64,000 nucleotides of DNA, taken from Mucinivorans sp036654415. Lineage in GTDB: Bacteria > Bacteroidota > Bacteroidia > Bacteroidales > Rikenellaceae. The position numbers and the translations under genes are program-made. Every line of letters starts with the position of its first letter. The first letter of the stretch is position 1. A model generated the notes under the pieces. That model was not told where the DNA came from and searched no databases. It saw only the letters and a program-made list of their open reading frames with translations. The stretch spans positions 1 through 64,000 of the forward strand of contig JAVVSB010000002.1 in NCBI GenBank assembly GCA_036654415.1, given 5' to 3'. Of the stretch, positions 38,451 through 47,632 are shown piece by piece.

Positions 38451-40691
38451 TTATAATATAACCACCTCATCCATAAAGAGCCACGAGGGGCTACCTGCGC
38501 GTGGATGGCCCTGAGGTAGAGGACCCATATTGCGCGCCTTAATGCGCACATAGCGCGCATGAGTGGCTTCAAACTCGATGGGGTACTCGCGGGTGAAGGC
38601 GTTGAAGTTCTCCATAGCAACGGGGTATTCGGCCTTAAACACATTTGTGAAGGTGTGTCCATCGGGCGAAATATCGACCTCCAGAGCCGTAGGTTGCATC
38701 ACCGAAGTGGAGCCTATATGTTCAAAAAAGCGTAGTACAACCTTGGAAATCAGTTCATCATTTTTTAGGTCCACAGTCAGCAGAATGTTGCAATTTTCGA
38801 AACCCTGCCACAAGGGGTCATCACCTCGCTTAATGGCCAGGCGGTTATCCACCAGCGCAGTTGGGCCACCACCACTATATTGTTGGCTGTATGGGCTGCC
38901 GTAGATGACCTTCGAGCCTGTGGCCTTGTTGTTTAGGTGCTCCTGGCGTACTTCGTAGCCTATCTGCACCTCTTGTCCCGCGGCATTGGTGCGCATGGTG
39001 CGCGCTCGTAGGGTCACATCTTTGTTCAGAATCAGAGGCTCCTTATACATTGTGGTGGGCTCAGTGCCGTCCAAAGAGTAGTAGATGGGGAAGATACCCA
39101 GTTCGCTGCTCAGCGAGAGGGTGCCACCGTGCATGGTGAGCTGCGGGGTGAGCGAGCTGCCCGAATAGGTGAGCCCCTGGCGGTCGTAAAAGTCAAATTC
39201 ACGAGCCATCTTGGCGGCAAAGTGGTCCCAATTACGCACATTGTTGGGGCTCCACAGAACCTCGCTCAAGGCTGCTAAGCGTGGCAGTAGCATATAGGTT
39301 ATGTGGTCATAGGAGCTTATGTTTTCGGTCCAAAGGTTGGCTTGCCCGCCCAGCACAAAACGCTCTTTGTCGGGGGCTATGCCCTTGGGGATGACGGGGA
39401 AGTCGTAGACCCGTCTAAGGCCATTGTATCCGCCCCAAGCTTGGGGTTCTGAGTCGTGGTAACCTTGGTAGTGGTCAAAATAGACGTAGTCTAGTGGGCA
39501 CATCACCACATCGTGTCCCGCGTTGGCCGCATCGATACCGCTCTGGAAACCTGTCCAGCTCATCACTGTGGCCGTCGAGGCCAAACCGCCTTGGGCAATT
39601 TCGTCCCAGCCCATAAGCCGCTTACCCAGCGAATTCACGTGAGTTTCAATGCGGTGGGTAAAGTAACTTTGGAGCTGTTCGCCCGAGGTGAGCTTTTCGC
39701 TGCGCATCCTCTTTTGGCAATCCTTGCAGGCCATCCACTGCCCCTTGCCCACCTCGTCTCCGCCGATATGGATATACTTCGAGGGGAAGAGTTCGGCCAC
39801 CTCCGAGATTATATTTTCCAGGAAGATATATGTGCTATCCTTACCCGCACAGTAGACCCCGCCACCTGGGGCGGCTGAACTGCAAAAATATTCTGGATAG
39901 ATGAACGATACGGCCTCGGAGTGGCCTGGCATCTCGATTTCGGGAATAATTTCGATATAGTGCGAGGCGGCGTAGGAGACAATCTCACGGATGTCGGACT
40001 TGGTGTAGAAGCCACCATAGAGGCTATCACCTGGTTCAGCATTCACATTGAGCCCCACCCATGGAGCCTCTTTGCGCCCCTCTTTGCGCCAACCACCTTT
40101 GGCCGTGAGTTCGGGGTAGTGGTCAATGGCCACACGCCAGCCTATGCCATCGGTTAGGTGCCAATGGAACTTATTTATTTTGTAAAGCGAAATGAGGTCG
40201 ATAAACTCCATCACCTTTTGCTTGGGTTGGAAGTGGCGCGCCACATCTAGCATCACACCGCGCCAGGCAAAGCGTGGGTAGTCCTCCACCTGAACATATG
40301 GCACACGCCCCTGCTCATAAAGTTGCATCAGGCTCACTAGGCCGTAGTAGAGTCCAGCGTAGTCTTTACCTCGGACGCTCACCCCGCTCTTATCGGCTGT
40401 TATGGTGTACCCCTCGGCGTGGGTTAGTGTGGTGTCCAGGTCGATGGATATGGCTTGCCCTGTGCCATCTGGCGGCAAGGACATGGCATAGGAGAAGCGT
40501 TTGGCCAAGGAGACCATTACGGCATCGTTTCGGTCGTAGGATATCATTGCCACCGACACATAGCTGCCTGGGTCAGTGAAACGGATAGAGACAGGCTCGG
40601 GGATAATAGTGGGCATGGTGCTCAAAACATCCTTTTTGGCGCATGAGCCCATCAGGGTCACGGCAAGCAATAGAAATCCAAGTTTTTTCAT
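38451..40691 (-). CDS. Beta-N-acetylhexosaminidase, GH20 lipoprotein with C-terminal carbohydrate-binding part
   Basis: 746 residues. Lipoprotein signal MKKLGFLLLAVTLMGSC. GH20 N-domain (about 25-140), then barrel with FAWRGVMLDVARHFQPKQKV, NKFHWHLTDGIGWR, and the catalytic Asp-Glu in YIHIGGDEVGKGQW near residue 305, which uses the substrate acetamido group. After about 500: a chitobiase-like C-terminal piece (YYSLDGTEPTTMYKEPLILN) and a discoidin-like domain (LVDNRLAIKRGDDPLWQGFE). Removes terminal GlcNAc or GalNAc from glycans in the periplasm or at the surface. Begins 8 bases after rseP stop, so it is probably read with rseP. Confidence 0.92.
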   Translation of the reverse strand: MKKLGFLLLAVTLMGSCAKKDVLSTMPTIIPEPVSIRFTDPGSYVSVAMISYDRNDAVMVSLAKRFSYAMSLPPDGTGQAISIDLDTTLTHAEGYTITADKSGVSVRGKDYAGLYYGLVSLMQLYEQGRVPYVQVEDYPRFAWRGVMLDVARHFQPKQKVMEFIDLISLYKINKFHWHLTDGIGWRVAIDHYPELTAKGGWRKEGRKEAPWVGLNVNAEPGDSLYGGFYTKSDIREIVSYAASHYIEIIPEIEMPGHSEAVSFIYPEYFCSSAAPGGGVYCAGKDSTYIFLENIISEVAELFPSKYIHIGGDEVGKGQWMACKDCQKRMRSEKLTSGEQLQSYFTHRIETHVNSLGKRLMGWDEIAQGGLASTATVMSWTGFQSGIDAANAGHDVVMCPLDYVYFDHYQGYHDSEPQAWGGYNGLRRVYDFPVIPKGIAPDKERFVLGGQANLWTENISSYDHITYMLLPRLAALSEVLWSPNNVRNWDHFAAKMAREFDFYDRQGLTYSGSSLTPQLTMHGGTLSLSSELGIFPIYYSLDGTEPTTMYKEPLILNKDVTLRARTMRTNAAGQEVQIGYEVRQEHLNNKATGSKVIYGSPYSQQYSGGGPTALVDNRLAIKRGDDPLWQGFENCNILLTVDLKNDELISKVVLRFFEHIGSTSVMQPTALEVDISPDGHTFTNVFKAEYPVAMENFNAFTREYPIEFEATHARYVRIKARNMGPLPQGHPRAGSPSWLFMDEVVIL

Positions 40692-40699
40692 AGCGATTT

Positions 40700-42022
40700 T
40701 TAGTTTCCTGTAAATAATTTTATAATGTCGTTACCGTTGGCAAAAATCAACAATCCAAGAATTAAGATAAAGCCTACATACTGGGCCGCTTCCATAAATT
40801 TTTGGGATGGGGCACGTCGGGTTATCATCTCGTAGAGGATAAATACCAGGTGTCCTCCGTCGAGGGCTGGTATGGGCAGAATATTAATTACGGCCAGCAT
40901 AATAGAGAGCAGGGCTGTGATGTTCCAGAACGAGAACCAGCTCCATGCAGCGGGGAAAATCTTGCCTATGGCAATAAATCCACCCACCTCTTTGTAGGCT
41001 CCTGTCTCGGGTGAGGCTATCACCTTGAGCTGTTTGAGGTAGTTGCTCACCTCGTCTAGGCCGCGTTGCACACCTGCTGGCACGGCTTCTATTACATTGT
41101 ATTGGCGTGTGCTGATGGGGTAGATGGCTCCGCTACCGCCTAGGTAGGCCCCCATCTTACCCTGCTCGTTTAGGGGTACGGCCGCGGTAATGGTCTGACC
41201 TTGACGCACAAAGGTGAGCTGCACGGTGTCGCTCTTGTGTTGGGTAAAGTAGGCGGCATATTCGTCGAAATAGGCCATTGGTATGCTGTCGGCCATCAAT
41301 AAAGAGTCGCCCGCCATGAGCCCTGCCTGCTGAGCCCCCATACCAGGGGCCACATCGCCCAATACATAAGGGAAACGTAGCTGCACAAAGCCACGGTCCT
41401 TGAGCATTGGTTTTATCTGGGCATCGGTGATTTTGAGGGTTATGGTCTGCCCGTCACGTTCCACAATCACTGTACGGTTTTCGGCCAGCAAGATTTCGGC
41501 GGGAATTTTGGCGAAGTTTTCGACGCTTTGCCCGTCGATTGAGACTATTTTGTCGCCGTTGCGGAAGCCCATATTTTGGGCCACCTGGCTAAAGGCGAAG
41601 CCGTGGTGTACATCTTTGGTACTCACGTAGCTGTCGCCCCATGCAAAGGCGATGCAGATATAAATAACGCAGGCCAGTACCAGATTCATCATCACCCCTC
41701 CGATGATGATAAAGAAGCGTTGCCAAGCTGGTTTGCTGCGGTATTCCCAAGGTTGGGGTTTTTGGGCTAGTTGTTCCTTGTCCATGGACTCGTCGACCAT
41801 GCCCGAGATTTTGACGTAGCCGCCAAAGGGTATCCAGCCGATGCCGAATTCGGTTTGACCTATCTTTTTTTTGAATATGGCGAATTTATAGTCGAAGAAG
41901 AGGTAGAATTTCTCAACGCGGCATTTAAAAAGTTTGGCAAAGAGGAAGTGTCCGAATTCGTGAACTACCACCAGCAGCGAGAGTGCCGCAATAAGTTGTA
42001 GGATTTTGATTGCAATGTCCAT
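40700..42022 (-). CDS. rseP: Site-2 membrane metalloprotease RseP
   Basis: 440 residues. Intramembrane protease that frees stress sigma factors by cutting anti-sigma proteins and cleans leftover signal peptides. Zinc motif HEFGH in SLLVVVHEFGHFLFAKLFKC near residue 21, PDZ domains in the middle (GFRNGDKIVSIDGQSVENFA; VAPGMGAQQAGLMAGDSLL), and the second metal site NILPIPALDGGHLVF near residue 385. Four transmembrane segments are evident. The probable anti-sigma at 5026 is a conceivable substrate, but this is inference. Confidence 0.94.
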   Translation of the reverse strand: MDIAIKILQLIAALSLLVVVHEFGHFLFAKLFKCRVEKFYLFFDYKFAIFKKKIGQTEFGIGWIPFGGYVKISGMVDESMDKEQLAQKPQPWEYRSKPAWQRFFIIIGGVMMNLVLACVIYICIAFAWGDSYVSTKDVHHGFAFSQVAQNMGFRNGDKIVSIDGQSVENFAKIPAEILLAENRTVIVERDGQTITLKITDAQIKPMLKDRGFVQLRFPYVLGDVAPGMGAQQAGLMAGDSLLMADSIPMAYFDEYAAYFTQHKSDTVQLTFVRQGQTITAAVPLNEQGKMGAYLGGSGAIYPISTRQYNVIEAVPAGVQRGLDEVSNYLKQLKVIASPETGAYKEVGGFIAIGKIFPAAWSWFSFWNITALLSIMLAVINILPIPALDGGHLVFILYEMITRRAPSQKFMEAAQYVGFILILGLLIFANGNDIIKLFTGN

Positions 42023-42050
42023 ATGTATCTATTTTCGTTTTTTTAATTTT

Positions 42051-42154
42051 TAGAAGCTGTTTTTAATCTCTTTCCACCATTTTATTACCACCCCTTTTCC
42101 TGCTGATTTTGAGCTATAGTCAGCTACTATCTCGGCAAATCATCGAGAAAAGAG
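42051..42154 (+). repeat. MITE-like intergenic repeat copy G (long form)
   Basis: Begins TAGAAGCTGTTTTTAATC; shares CACCATTTTATTACCACC and TATCTCGGCAAATCATCGA with copy B. Right end not clear. Fills most of the gap between dxr and rseP. Confidence 0.65.
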
Positions 42155-42223
42155 TTACCCCACTTTCTATTATCGTAAAAAATCTAACTTTTAGTTTACA
42201 CCATCCCTATTTTTAAGGGCAAC

Positions 42224-43354
42224 TCACAACTTAATGCCACCCATAATGGCTGCATTCACCTCTATAATTCGCTCAAAGGTAGTGATTTTTTCGTTATTGA
42301 AGCCCTCCATAGCCCGCTCTATCACCCCAAATATCTCTCCATAACCTATTCTGTGCTCCAAAAAGGCCCCCACTGCAACCTCCGAAGCCGCATTAAGCAC
42401 CGTGGGCATCAACCCACCCTGCTCCATGGCCTCATAAGCCAACCCCAAACAGGGGTATTTGAGCCTGTCAACCTGGTTAAAGGTCAAGGGCTCCATAGGA
42501 TTCCATTGCTCGTGCCCCACCACCTCCATACGATAGGGGAAAGTCAAAGCATACTGTATCGGCAAACGCATATCGGGGGTGCCCAGCTGAGCCTTCAGGG
42601 CCCCATCCTCGAACTCCACAAAGCTGTGGATAATAGACTCGGGGTGGATGACAACCTCAATCTGCTCAGCGCGCAGGCCAAAGAGCCATCGAGCCTCCAT
42701 CACCTCGAACCCCTTATTGAGCATCGTGGCCGAGTTGACTGTAATCTTGGCCCCCATATCCCAACATGGGTGGCGCAACACCTGCTCCACCGTGGCTACC
42801 TTGGCCTGCTCGGCAGTCATATCGCGCAAAGCACCGCCTGAGGCAGTGATAATAACTCGCTTTAGGGGCGAACTTTCGCCCACCAGACATTGGAAAATGG
42901 CCGAATGTTCCGAATCCACAGGCACCAAAGGGGCCTTGCACTTTACACTTAGAGGCACCAAAAGTTCACCTCCCACCACCAAGCTCTCTTTGTTGGCCAA
43001 GGCCACCTTCTTGCCAGCGCGTACCGCTGCCACCGTTGGGGCCAACCCCGCAAAGCCTACAATGGCCGAGACCACAACCTCCACCGAGGAGCTCGCCACA
43101 GCCTGCTCCACCGAGGCTGCTCCCGAGTAGACCTTGGTGGTGGTGTGGCTCAGCGCAGAGACTAACTTGTCGTAATGGGCCTCATTTGTGATAACCACAA
43201 CCGAGGCATCGAACTCCACAGCCTGGGCGGCCAAAGCCTGCCAGTTGTGGTGAGCCGTGAGCAACTCCACCGTGAAGAGCTCCCTGTGACCACGTACCAC
43301 ATCCAGCGTCTGTGTACCTATGGAGCCTGTGGAGCCAAGTATAGCAATATTCAT
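42224..43354 (-). CDS. dxr: 1-deoxy-D-xylulose-5-phosphate reductoisomerase
   Basis: 376 residues. Second step of the methylerythritol phosphate pathway to isoprenoids, NADPH-dependent. N-terminal ILGSTGSIGTQTLDVV binds NADPH; VPVDSEHSAIFQCL and ASGGALRD bind substrate; metal ligands are Asp in VDSEHSA and the Glu pair in NKGFEVMEARWLFG. I start at the ATG of MNIAILGSTGSIG (43354); the longer frame to 43414 overlaps the upstream gene. Only 4 bases from the M23-like gene stop. Confidence 0.95.
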   Translation of the reverse strand: MNIAILGSTGSIGTQTLDVVRGHRELFTVELLTAHHNWQALAAQAVEFDASVVVITNEAHYDKLVSALSHTTTKVYSGAASVEQAVASSSVEVVVSAIVGFAGLAPTVAAVRAGKKVALANKESLVVGGELLVPLSVKCKAPLVPVDSEHSAIFQCLVGESSPLKRVIITASGGALRDMTAEQAKVATVEQVLRHPCWDMGAKITVNSATMLNKGFEVMEARWLFGLRAEQIEVVIHPESIIHSFVEFEDGALKAQLGTPDMRLPIQYALTFPYRMEVVGHEQWNPMEPLTFNQVDRLKYPCLGLAYEAMEQGGLMPTVLNAASEVAVGAFLEHRIGYGEIFGVIERAMEGFNNEKITTFERIIEVNAAIMGGIKL

Positions 43355-43358
43355 AAAT

Positions 43359-44201
43359 TTAGAAAGCAATATAATTTTCGGGGTCCACCGCCGACCCGTT
43401 ATACCATAATTCAAACTCCAGGTGTGGGCTGCGTCCTTGGCTCATCTGTCCCATCAGAGCCACCGCTGCGCCAGCCTTGACCCCTTGCCCCACCTTGAGT
43501 AGAGGCTCGCCCACACCCCTATACACCGACATCATATTGCCAGCGTGCTGCACGGCCACCATGTAACCATCCTTGGGCGACCACTCGCTCAGTACCATCG
43601 TACCGTCCAACACCGAGAGCACACTGGAGCGTGCTGCGGCCGTTATCTGAACCCCAAAGAGCCCCATCCGTGGGTCGAAACGAGAGGATAACATCCCCTG
43701 CACTGGGGGCAAAAGCTCAAAGGAGAGCTCGCGGTGGCTGCGGCTACCGCTCGCGGTGAGTTTTGCAGAGTCGCCTTTGATTTGGAGCCTGAGCAGCGAA
43801 TCCAGCACCACCCGCTCGGCCACAGTACCCTTGATGGAGGCCACAAAAGCGGTGTCCTGAACCATAGATATGGGTATCTTACCCTCCAAAATATCGTTGA
43901 TATTCTGGTTGAAGTTGTTCCACTGAGAAACTCTACGCTCCAAGGAGTCCAACCGCATGACATTCGAGAGCAGTAGCTCGCGCGAACGCTTGCCTGGATA
44001 GCCTGGTACAAGGTCCAAAATTGGAGTATAGGCCACCAACATTAAGGCCGACAAAAAGAGCACCAAAATCCCCACCACAAGCCCCACTACCATATTCCAA
44101 CGGCTCAGAAAAAGGTGCCAATGCTCCTCCCCTGTACGCAGATTACGAAAAGTTAGCTTGTTCTTTTGCGTCAGATAACGCATTACAGAATTCTTTTTCA
44201 T
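43359..44201 (-). CDS. LytM-domain (M23-like) envelope protein with degenerate zinc site
   Basis: 280 residues: cytoplasmic N-terminus (1-35), one transmembrane helix (about 37-58, VVGLVVGILVLFLSALMLVA), coiled-coil stretch (about 75-145), C-terminal LytM fold (about 165-280). In active M23 enzymes the metal site is HxGxD near the start of the domain and HxH near its end. Here these positions read L181 with Q185, and H260 with E262, and the YxH motif is YRG (229 is Gly). So the fold is kept but the zinc site is lost; a scaffold or activator role like EnvC/NlpD is likely. Start at 44201, because the -7 box TATCTTTG at 44226-44233 lies past the longer frame's ATG. Confidence 0.85.
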   Translation of the reverse strand: MKKNSVMRYLTQKNKLTFRNLRTGEEHWHLFLSRWNMVVGLVVGILVLFLSALMLVAYTPILDLVPGYPGKRSRELLLSNVMRLDSLERRVSQWNNFNQNINDILEGKIPISMVQDTAFVASIKGTVAERVVLDSLLRLQIKGDSAKLTASGSRSHRELSFELLPPVQGMLSSRFDPRMGLFGVQITAAARSSVLSVLDGTMVLSEWSPKDGYMVAVQHAGNMMSVYRGVGEPLLKVGQGVKAGAAVALMGQMSQGRSPHLEFELWYNGSAVDPENYIAF

Positions 44202-44221
44202 AATTATTTGACGAAAATACT

Positions 44222-44251
44222 TTTGCAAAGATAGTTTTTTTATTATATTTG
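44222..44251. promoter_or_regulatory. Overlapping divergent promoters of the LytM-like and galactose operons
   Basis: Minus: TATCTTTG (44226-44233) for the LytM-like/dxr unit. Plus: TTTG (44222-44225), 18 bases, TATATTTG (44244-44251) for the galactose operon. The two cannot be bound at once. Confidence 0.65.
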
Positions 44252-44332
44252 TAAGATAAATTGCTCTGGATTATTTGCTTTTAGTGGTAAAAGAGACGCT
44301 ATTTTCAATAAAATATAAATTTATAAAACATT

Positions 44333-45235
44333 ATGAAACCTACATTATTAGTGTTAGCCGCAGGTATGGGTTCCCGCTACGGCTCACTCAAACAGATTGA
44401 TGGGGTGGGTCCCAACAACGAAGCCATTATTGATTATTCGGTCTATGATGCCATTCGTGGAGGCTTTGGCAAGGTTGTTTTTGTGATTCGTCATAGCTTT
44501 GCCGACCAATTTAAGGCTTCCATGAACAAGGAGAAATTCGGTGGGCAAATTGAGGTTGAATACGTATATCAGGAGCTCGATAAGCTGCCTGAGGGGTTTT
44601 CGGTGCCTCAGGGGCGCGAAAAACCTTGGGGCACCAACCACGCCCTGATGATGGGTGCTGAGCTCATCCACGAACCTTTTGCCGTTATCAACGCTGACGA
44701 CTTCTATGGCCAGGATGCCATTGCCGTTATGGGGAGCTACCTAAGTTCGGTGGCTGGCAAAAAAGGGGCCTATGCCATGGTGGGGTACGAGGTTAAAAAG
44801 ACCCTTTCGGAAAACGGCACTGTGAGCCGTGGCATCTGCACCTTGGGGCGTTGCTCGCTGCTCAAGAGTGTGGTGGAGCGCACCAAAATCGAACGCCAGG
44901 GCGACCAAATTGTCTATATCGAGCCCGATGGCACCTTCCCTTTGCAGCCCGACACACTGGTATCGATGAATCTCTTTGGCTTCACACCCGACTACTTTGC
45001 CCACAGCGAAGAGTTTTTCAAAACTTTCCTCCAGGCCAATGAGTCGAACCTCAAAGCCGAATACTTTATCCCTCTGTTGGTCAACGAACTAATCAATTCG
45101 GGCAAGGCCAAACTCAAGGTGTTAAAAACCACCAGCGACTGGTTTGGGGTCACCTACAAAGAGGACCGCGCTGCCACCGTACAGCGCATTAGCGAGCTTA
45201 TAGCTAAGGGGGTATATCCTGCAAAATTGTGGTAA
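44333..45235 (+). CDS. NTP-transferase (sugar-1-phosphate nucleotidyltransferase family), galactose operon
   Basis: 300 residues. GT-A-like nucleotidyltransferase: LVLAAGMGSRYGSLKQIDGV at the N-terminus (nucleotide loop), EKPWGTNHALMMG, and the metal Asp pair in INADDFYGQDA near residue 125. It is first in an operon with galM, a sugar symporter and galK. The operon has no galT, so this enzyme may join UTP (or another NTP) to galactose-1-phosphate or glucose-1-phosphate directly. This role is inference; sequence alone does not give the sugar. It lacks the C-terminal hexapeptide repeats of GlmU-type enzymes. Confidence 0.82.
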   Translation: MKPTLLVLAAGMGSRYGSLKQIDGVGPNNEAIIDYSVYDAIRGGFGKVVFVIRHSFADQFKASMNKEKFGGQIEVEYVYQELDKLPEGFSVPQGREKPWGTNHALMMGAELIHEPFAVINADDFYGQDAIAVMGSYLSSVAGKKGAYAMVGYEVKKTLSENGTVSRGICTLGRCSLLKSVVERTKIERQGDQIVYIEPDGTFPLQPDTLVSMNLFGFTPDYFAHSEEFFKTFLQANESNLKAEYFIPLLVNELINSGKAKLKVLKTTSDWFGVTYKEDRAATVQRISELIAKGVYPAKLW

Positions 45236-45253
45236 TTAAAACTCTATAAAACA

Positions 45254-46315
45254 GTGGAAATAACGCAGCAAATATGGGGCATGACACCCCAGGGTGAGGC
45301 CATTGTGCTCTACACTATGACCAATACAAAGGGTGAAAGCGTGCAGCTTAGCAACTTTGGGGCAGCCATTGTGGCCATCAATGTGGCCGACAAAGACGGA
45401 AAAATAGAGGATGTGGCCCTGGGCTACACCCGTTGGCAGGACTATGTTTCGGACGGTCCCGCAGCTGGTAAGTCGGTGGGGCGTTACGCCAACCGCATAG
45501 CTCGTGGACGTTTTACCCTTGAGGGGACAGAGTATCGTCTGGCTGTGAACAACGGCCCCAACCATCTACACGGTGGCCCAAGCGGTTTTCAAAACCGTGT
45601 GTGGCAGAGTCGTGTCGAGGGGGGCTCGCGCGTGGTGATGAGCTATGTGAGTGCCGCTGGCGAAGAGGGCTACCCAGCCGAGCTGGGTGTTGAGGTCTGT
45701 TTCGATTGGGACGATAATTCGGTGCTGGAGCTCACCTACATGGCAGGCTCCGATGGCCCCACCATTGTCAATATGACCAACCACGTCTACTTTAACCTCA
45801 AGGGCGACGGAGAGGGCACCATCGAGGACCACTACCTGCGGTTACACGCCAAAGAGTGGCTGCCCACCGACTCCACACAGATACCCACAGGTGAGATAGC
45901 CTCGGTGGAGGGAACCCCCATGGACTTTACCTCATGGCACACCTTAGGTAGCCGTATTAATGACGAGTTCGAGGCTCTAAAGATAGGCAAGGGTTACGAC
46001 CACTGCTGGGCCATCGATAGTTACAAGCGGGGCCGGATACATCCTGCCGCCGAGCTCTACGAGCCCACTAGCGGGCGCAAGGTGACCATTGTCACCTCGC
46101 AGCCTGGTATTCAAGTCTACACAGGCAACTGGCTATCGGGCTCTCCTATGGGTAAACATGGCGAGTATCAAGACCGTAGCGCGGTGGCCCTGGAGTGCCA
46201 AGCCTTCCCCGACAGCCCCAACAAACCCAATTTCCCGAGTTGTGCTCTGCACAAGGGGCAGCTCTACGAGCAACATATCATCTATCGCTTTACAGCTGAA
46301 TCTTCGCTAGACTAA
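45254..46315 (+). CDS. galM: Aldose 1-epimerase (mutarotase) with GTG start
   Basis: 353 residues. Converts beta-D-galactose to the alpha form for galactokinase. Active-site residues visible: His in NNGPNHLHGGPSGFQNRVWQ, His in NMTNHVYFNLKG, Asp in YDHCWAIDSY, and Glu in VALECQAFPDSPN near 310. The frame opens with GTG at 45254; the first ATG (45281) would cut the conserved first strand, so GTG is preferred. Lies 18 bases after the nucleotidyltransferase. The beta-strand-rich fold and length are normal. Confidence 0.92.
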   Translation: MEITQQIWGMTPQGEAIVLYTMTNTKGESVQLSNFGAAIVAINVADKDGKIEDVALGYTRWQDYVSDGPAAGKSVGRYANRIARGRFTLEGTEYRLAVNNGPNHLHGGPSGFQNRVWQSRVEGGSRVVMSYVSAAGEEGYPAELGVEVCFDWDDNSVLELTYMAGSDGPTIVNMTNHVYFNLKGDGEGTIEDHYLRLHAKEWLPTDSTQIPTGEIASVEGTPMDFTSWHTLGSRINDEFEALKIGKGYDHCWAIDSYKRGRIHPAAELYEPTSGRKVTIVTSQPGIQVYTGNWLSGSPMGKHGEYQDRSAVALECQAFPDSPNKPNFPSCALHKGQLYEQHIIYRFTAESSLD

Positions 46316-46345
46316 AATAATAATCTTAAAAATCAAAAAAAAATT

Positions 46346-47617
46346 ATGAGTCAAAAACAACAGACAATTAACTACACAGGTCCATTTTTCACGATGGTAT
46401 TCCTGTTTTTTATTGTTGGTTTCCTCACCGTGGTCAACCAACAGTTCCAGAGCCCGCTTCAGGAGGCTTTGCTCAGTAATGTAGGTAATCTACGCAACAC
46501 TTTGGCCGTTATGGTCACCTTTGCTTGGTTCCTCTCCTACCCACTCACTGGTGGCATCGGAGCCCGCTTAGTTAATAAATTGGGCTACAAGAGTACTATG
46601 GTACGCGCCCTGTTTGTGGTGGCTGCTGGTTGTGCCATCTTCGAGGCCTCAGTTTTGCTTCAGAAGTATTCAGGAGCTTCGATGTCCTTCGGAGCCGATG
46701 CTTCAATTCCTTACGCCTACTTCCTCTTTTTGATTGGGGCCTATGTTGTGGGTGCTGGTGTGACCATCATGCAGGTTGTTATCAACCCCTATTTGGTAGC
46801 CTGCTCGGTTAAGGGGACCTCGGACGTTCAGCGTCAGAACATTGGTGGCTCGTCCAACTCCATAGGTACCACCTTGGCACCTTTCTTTGTTGGTGGTATC
46901 ATCTTTGGTGGGGCAACGGTGGTTACCCTGGACAGTCTGATAATTCCATTCTTGGCCTTTATTGTTGTCATTATGGTAGTGGCTTTTATCATCACCAAAC
47001 TCAAATTGCCTAACATTGCCAACACCACAGCTGGTGGCGACACCAAACTCGAACGTTCTATCTGGTCTTTCCGCCACCTAACTTTTGGCGTTGTGGCCAT
47101 CTTCATCTATGTGGGTGTTGAGGTTTGCGTGGGTGCCAATTTGGTTATGCATGCCAAGGCCGAGGCCAACTGGTTGGAGCTTGCCGCTCAGATGGGTTCA
47201 CTCTATTGGGGTGGTATGTTGGTGGGTCGTCTTATCGGCTCAGCCATTAGTAAGGTTCCTGCTCGCACGCAGCTTATCATCACTTCGGTGATTGCCACCT
47301 TGCTCGTTATTGGTGCCATGTTGACCGACAATCTATGGTATTTGGTTGCCGTTGGTCTGTTCCACTCAGTTATGTGGCCTGCCACTTTTGCTTTGGCCAT
47401 CAAGGGTCTTGGCAAATACACCTCGGCTGGTTCGGGTGCTTTGATGATTGGTGTTCTTGGTGGTGGTGTGATGCCTCTACTTCAGGCTATCCTGGCCGAC
47501 AGCTGGGGTGGTGATTGGACAGCCACATGGGTGATAGTAATCGTTGGTGAACTCTATTTGTTGTACTACGCTCTGCTAGGCAGCCGTGTGCGCAAGAGTG
47601 ACGATATGACAGCTTAA
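46346..47617 (+). CDS. gluP: Glucose/galactose (FucP-type) proton symporter, MFS
   Basis: 423 residues, 12 transmembrane helices. Fucose/glucose/galactose permease pattern: FFTMVFLFFIVGFLTVVNQQ with Asn-Gln pair, QEALLSN, FLSYPLTGGIGARLVNKLGY, VINPYLVACS, and the second-half IFIYVGVEVCVGANLV with Glu near residue 260. Takes up galactose or glucose across the inner membrane with H+. Between galM and galK in the operon, supporting galactose as the main substrate. Confidence 0.92.
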   Translation: MSQKQQTINYTGPFFTMVFLFFIVGFLTVVNQQFQSPLQEALLSNVGNLRNTLAVMVTFAWFLSYPLTGGIGARLVNKLGYKSTMVRALFVVAAGCAIFEASVLLQKYSGASMSFGADASIPYAYFLFLIGAYVVGAGVTIMQVVINPYLVACSVKGTSDVQRQNIGGSSNSIGTTLAPFFVGGIIFGGATVVTLDSLIIPFLAFIVVIMVVAFIITKLKLPNIANTTAGGDTKLERSIWSFRHLTFGVVAIFIYVGVEVCVGANLVMHAKAEANWLELAAQMGSLYWGGMLVGRLIGSAISKVPARTQLIITSVIATLLVIGAMLTDNLWYLVAVGLFHSVMWPATFALAIKGLGKYTSAGSGALMIGVLGGGVMPLLQAILADSWGGDWTATWVIVIVGELYLLYYALLGSRVRKSDDMTA

Positions 47618-47632
47618 AAACAGTAAAAAAAT

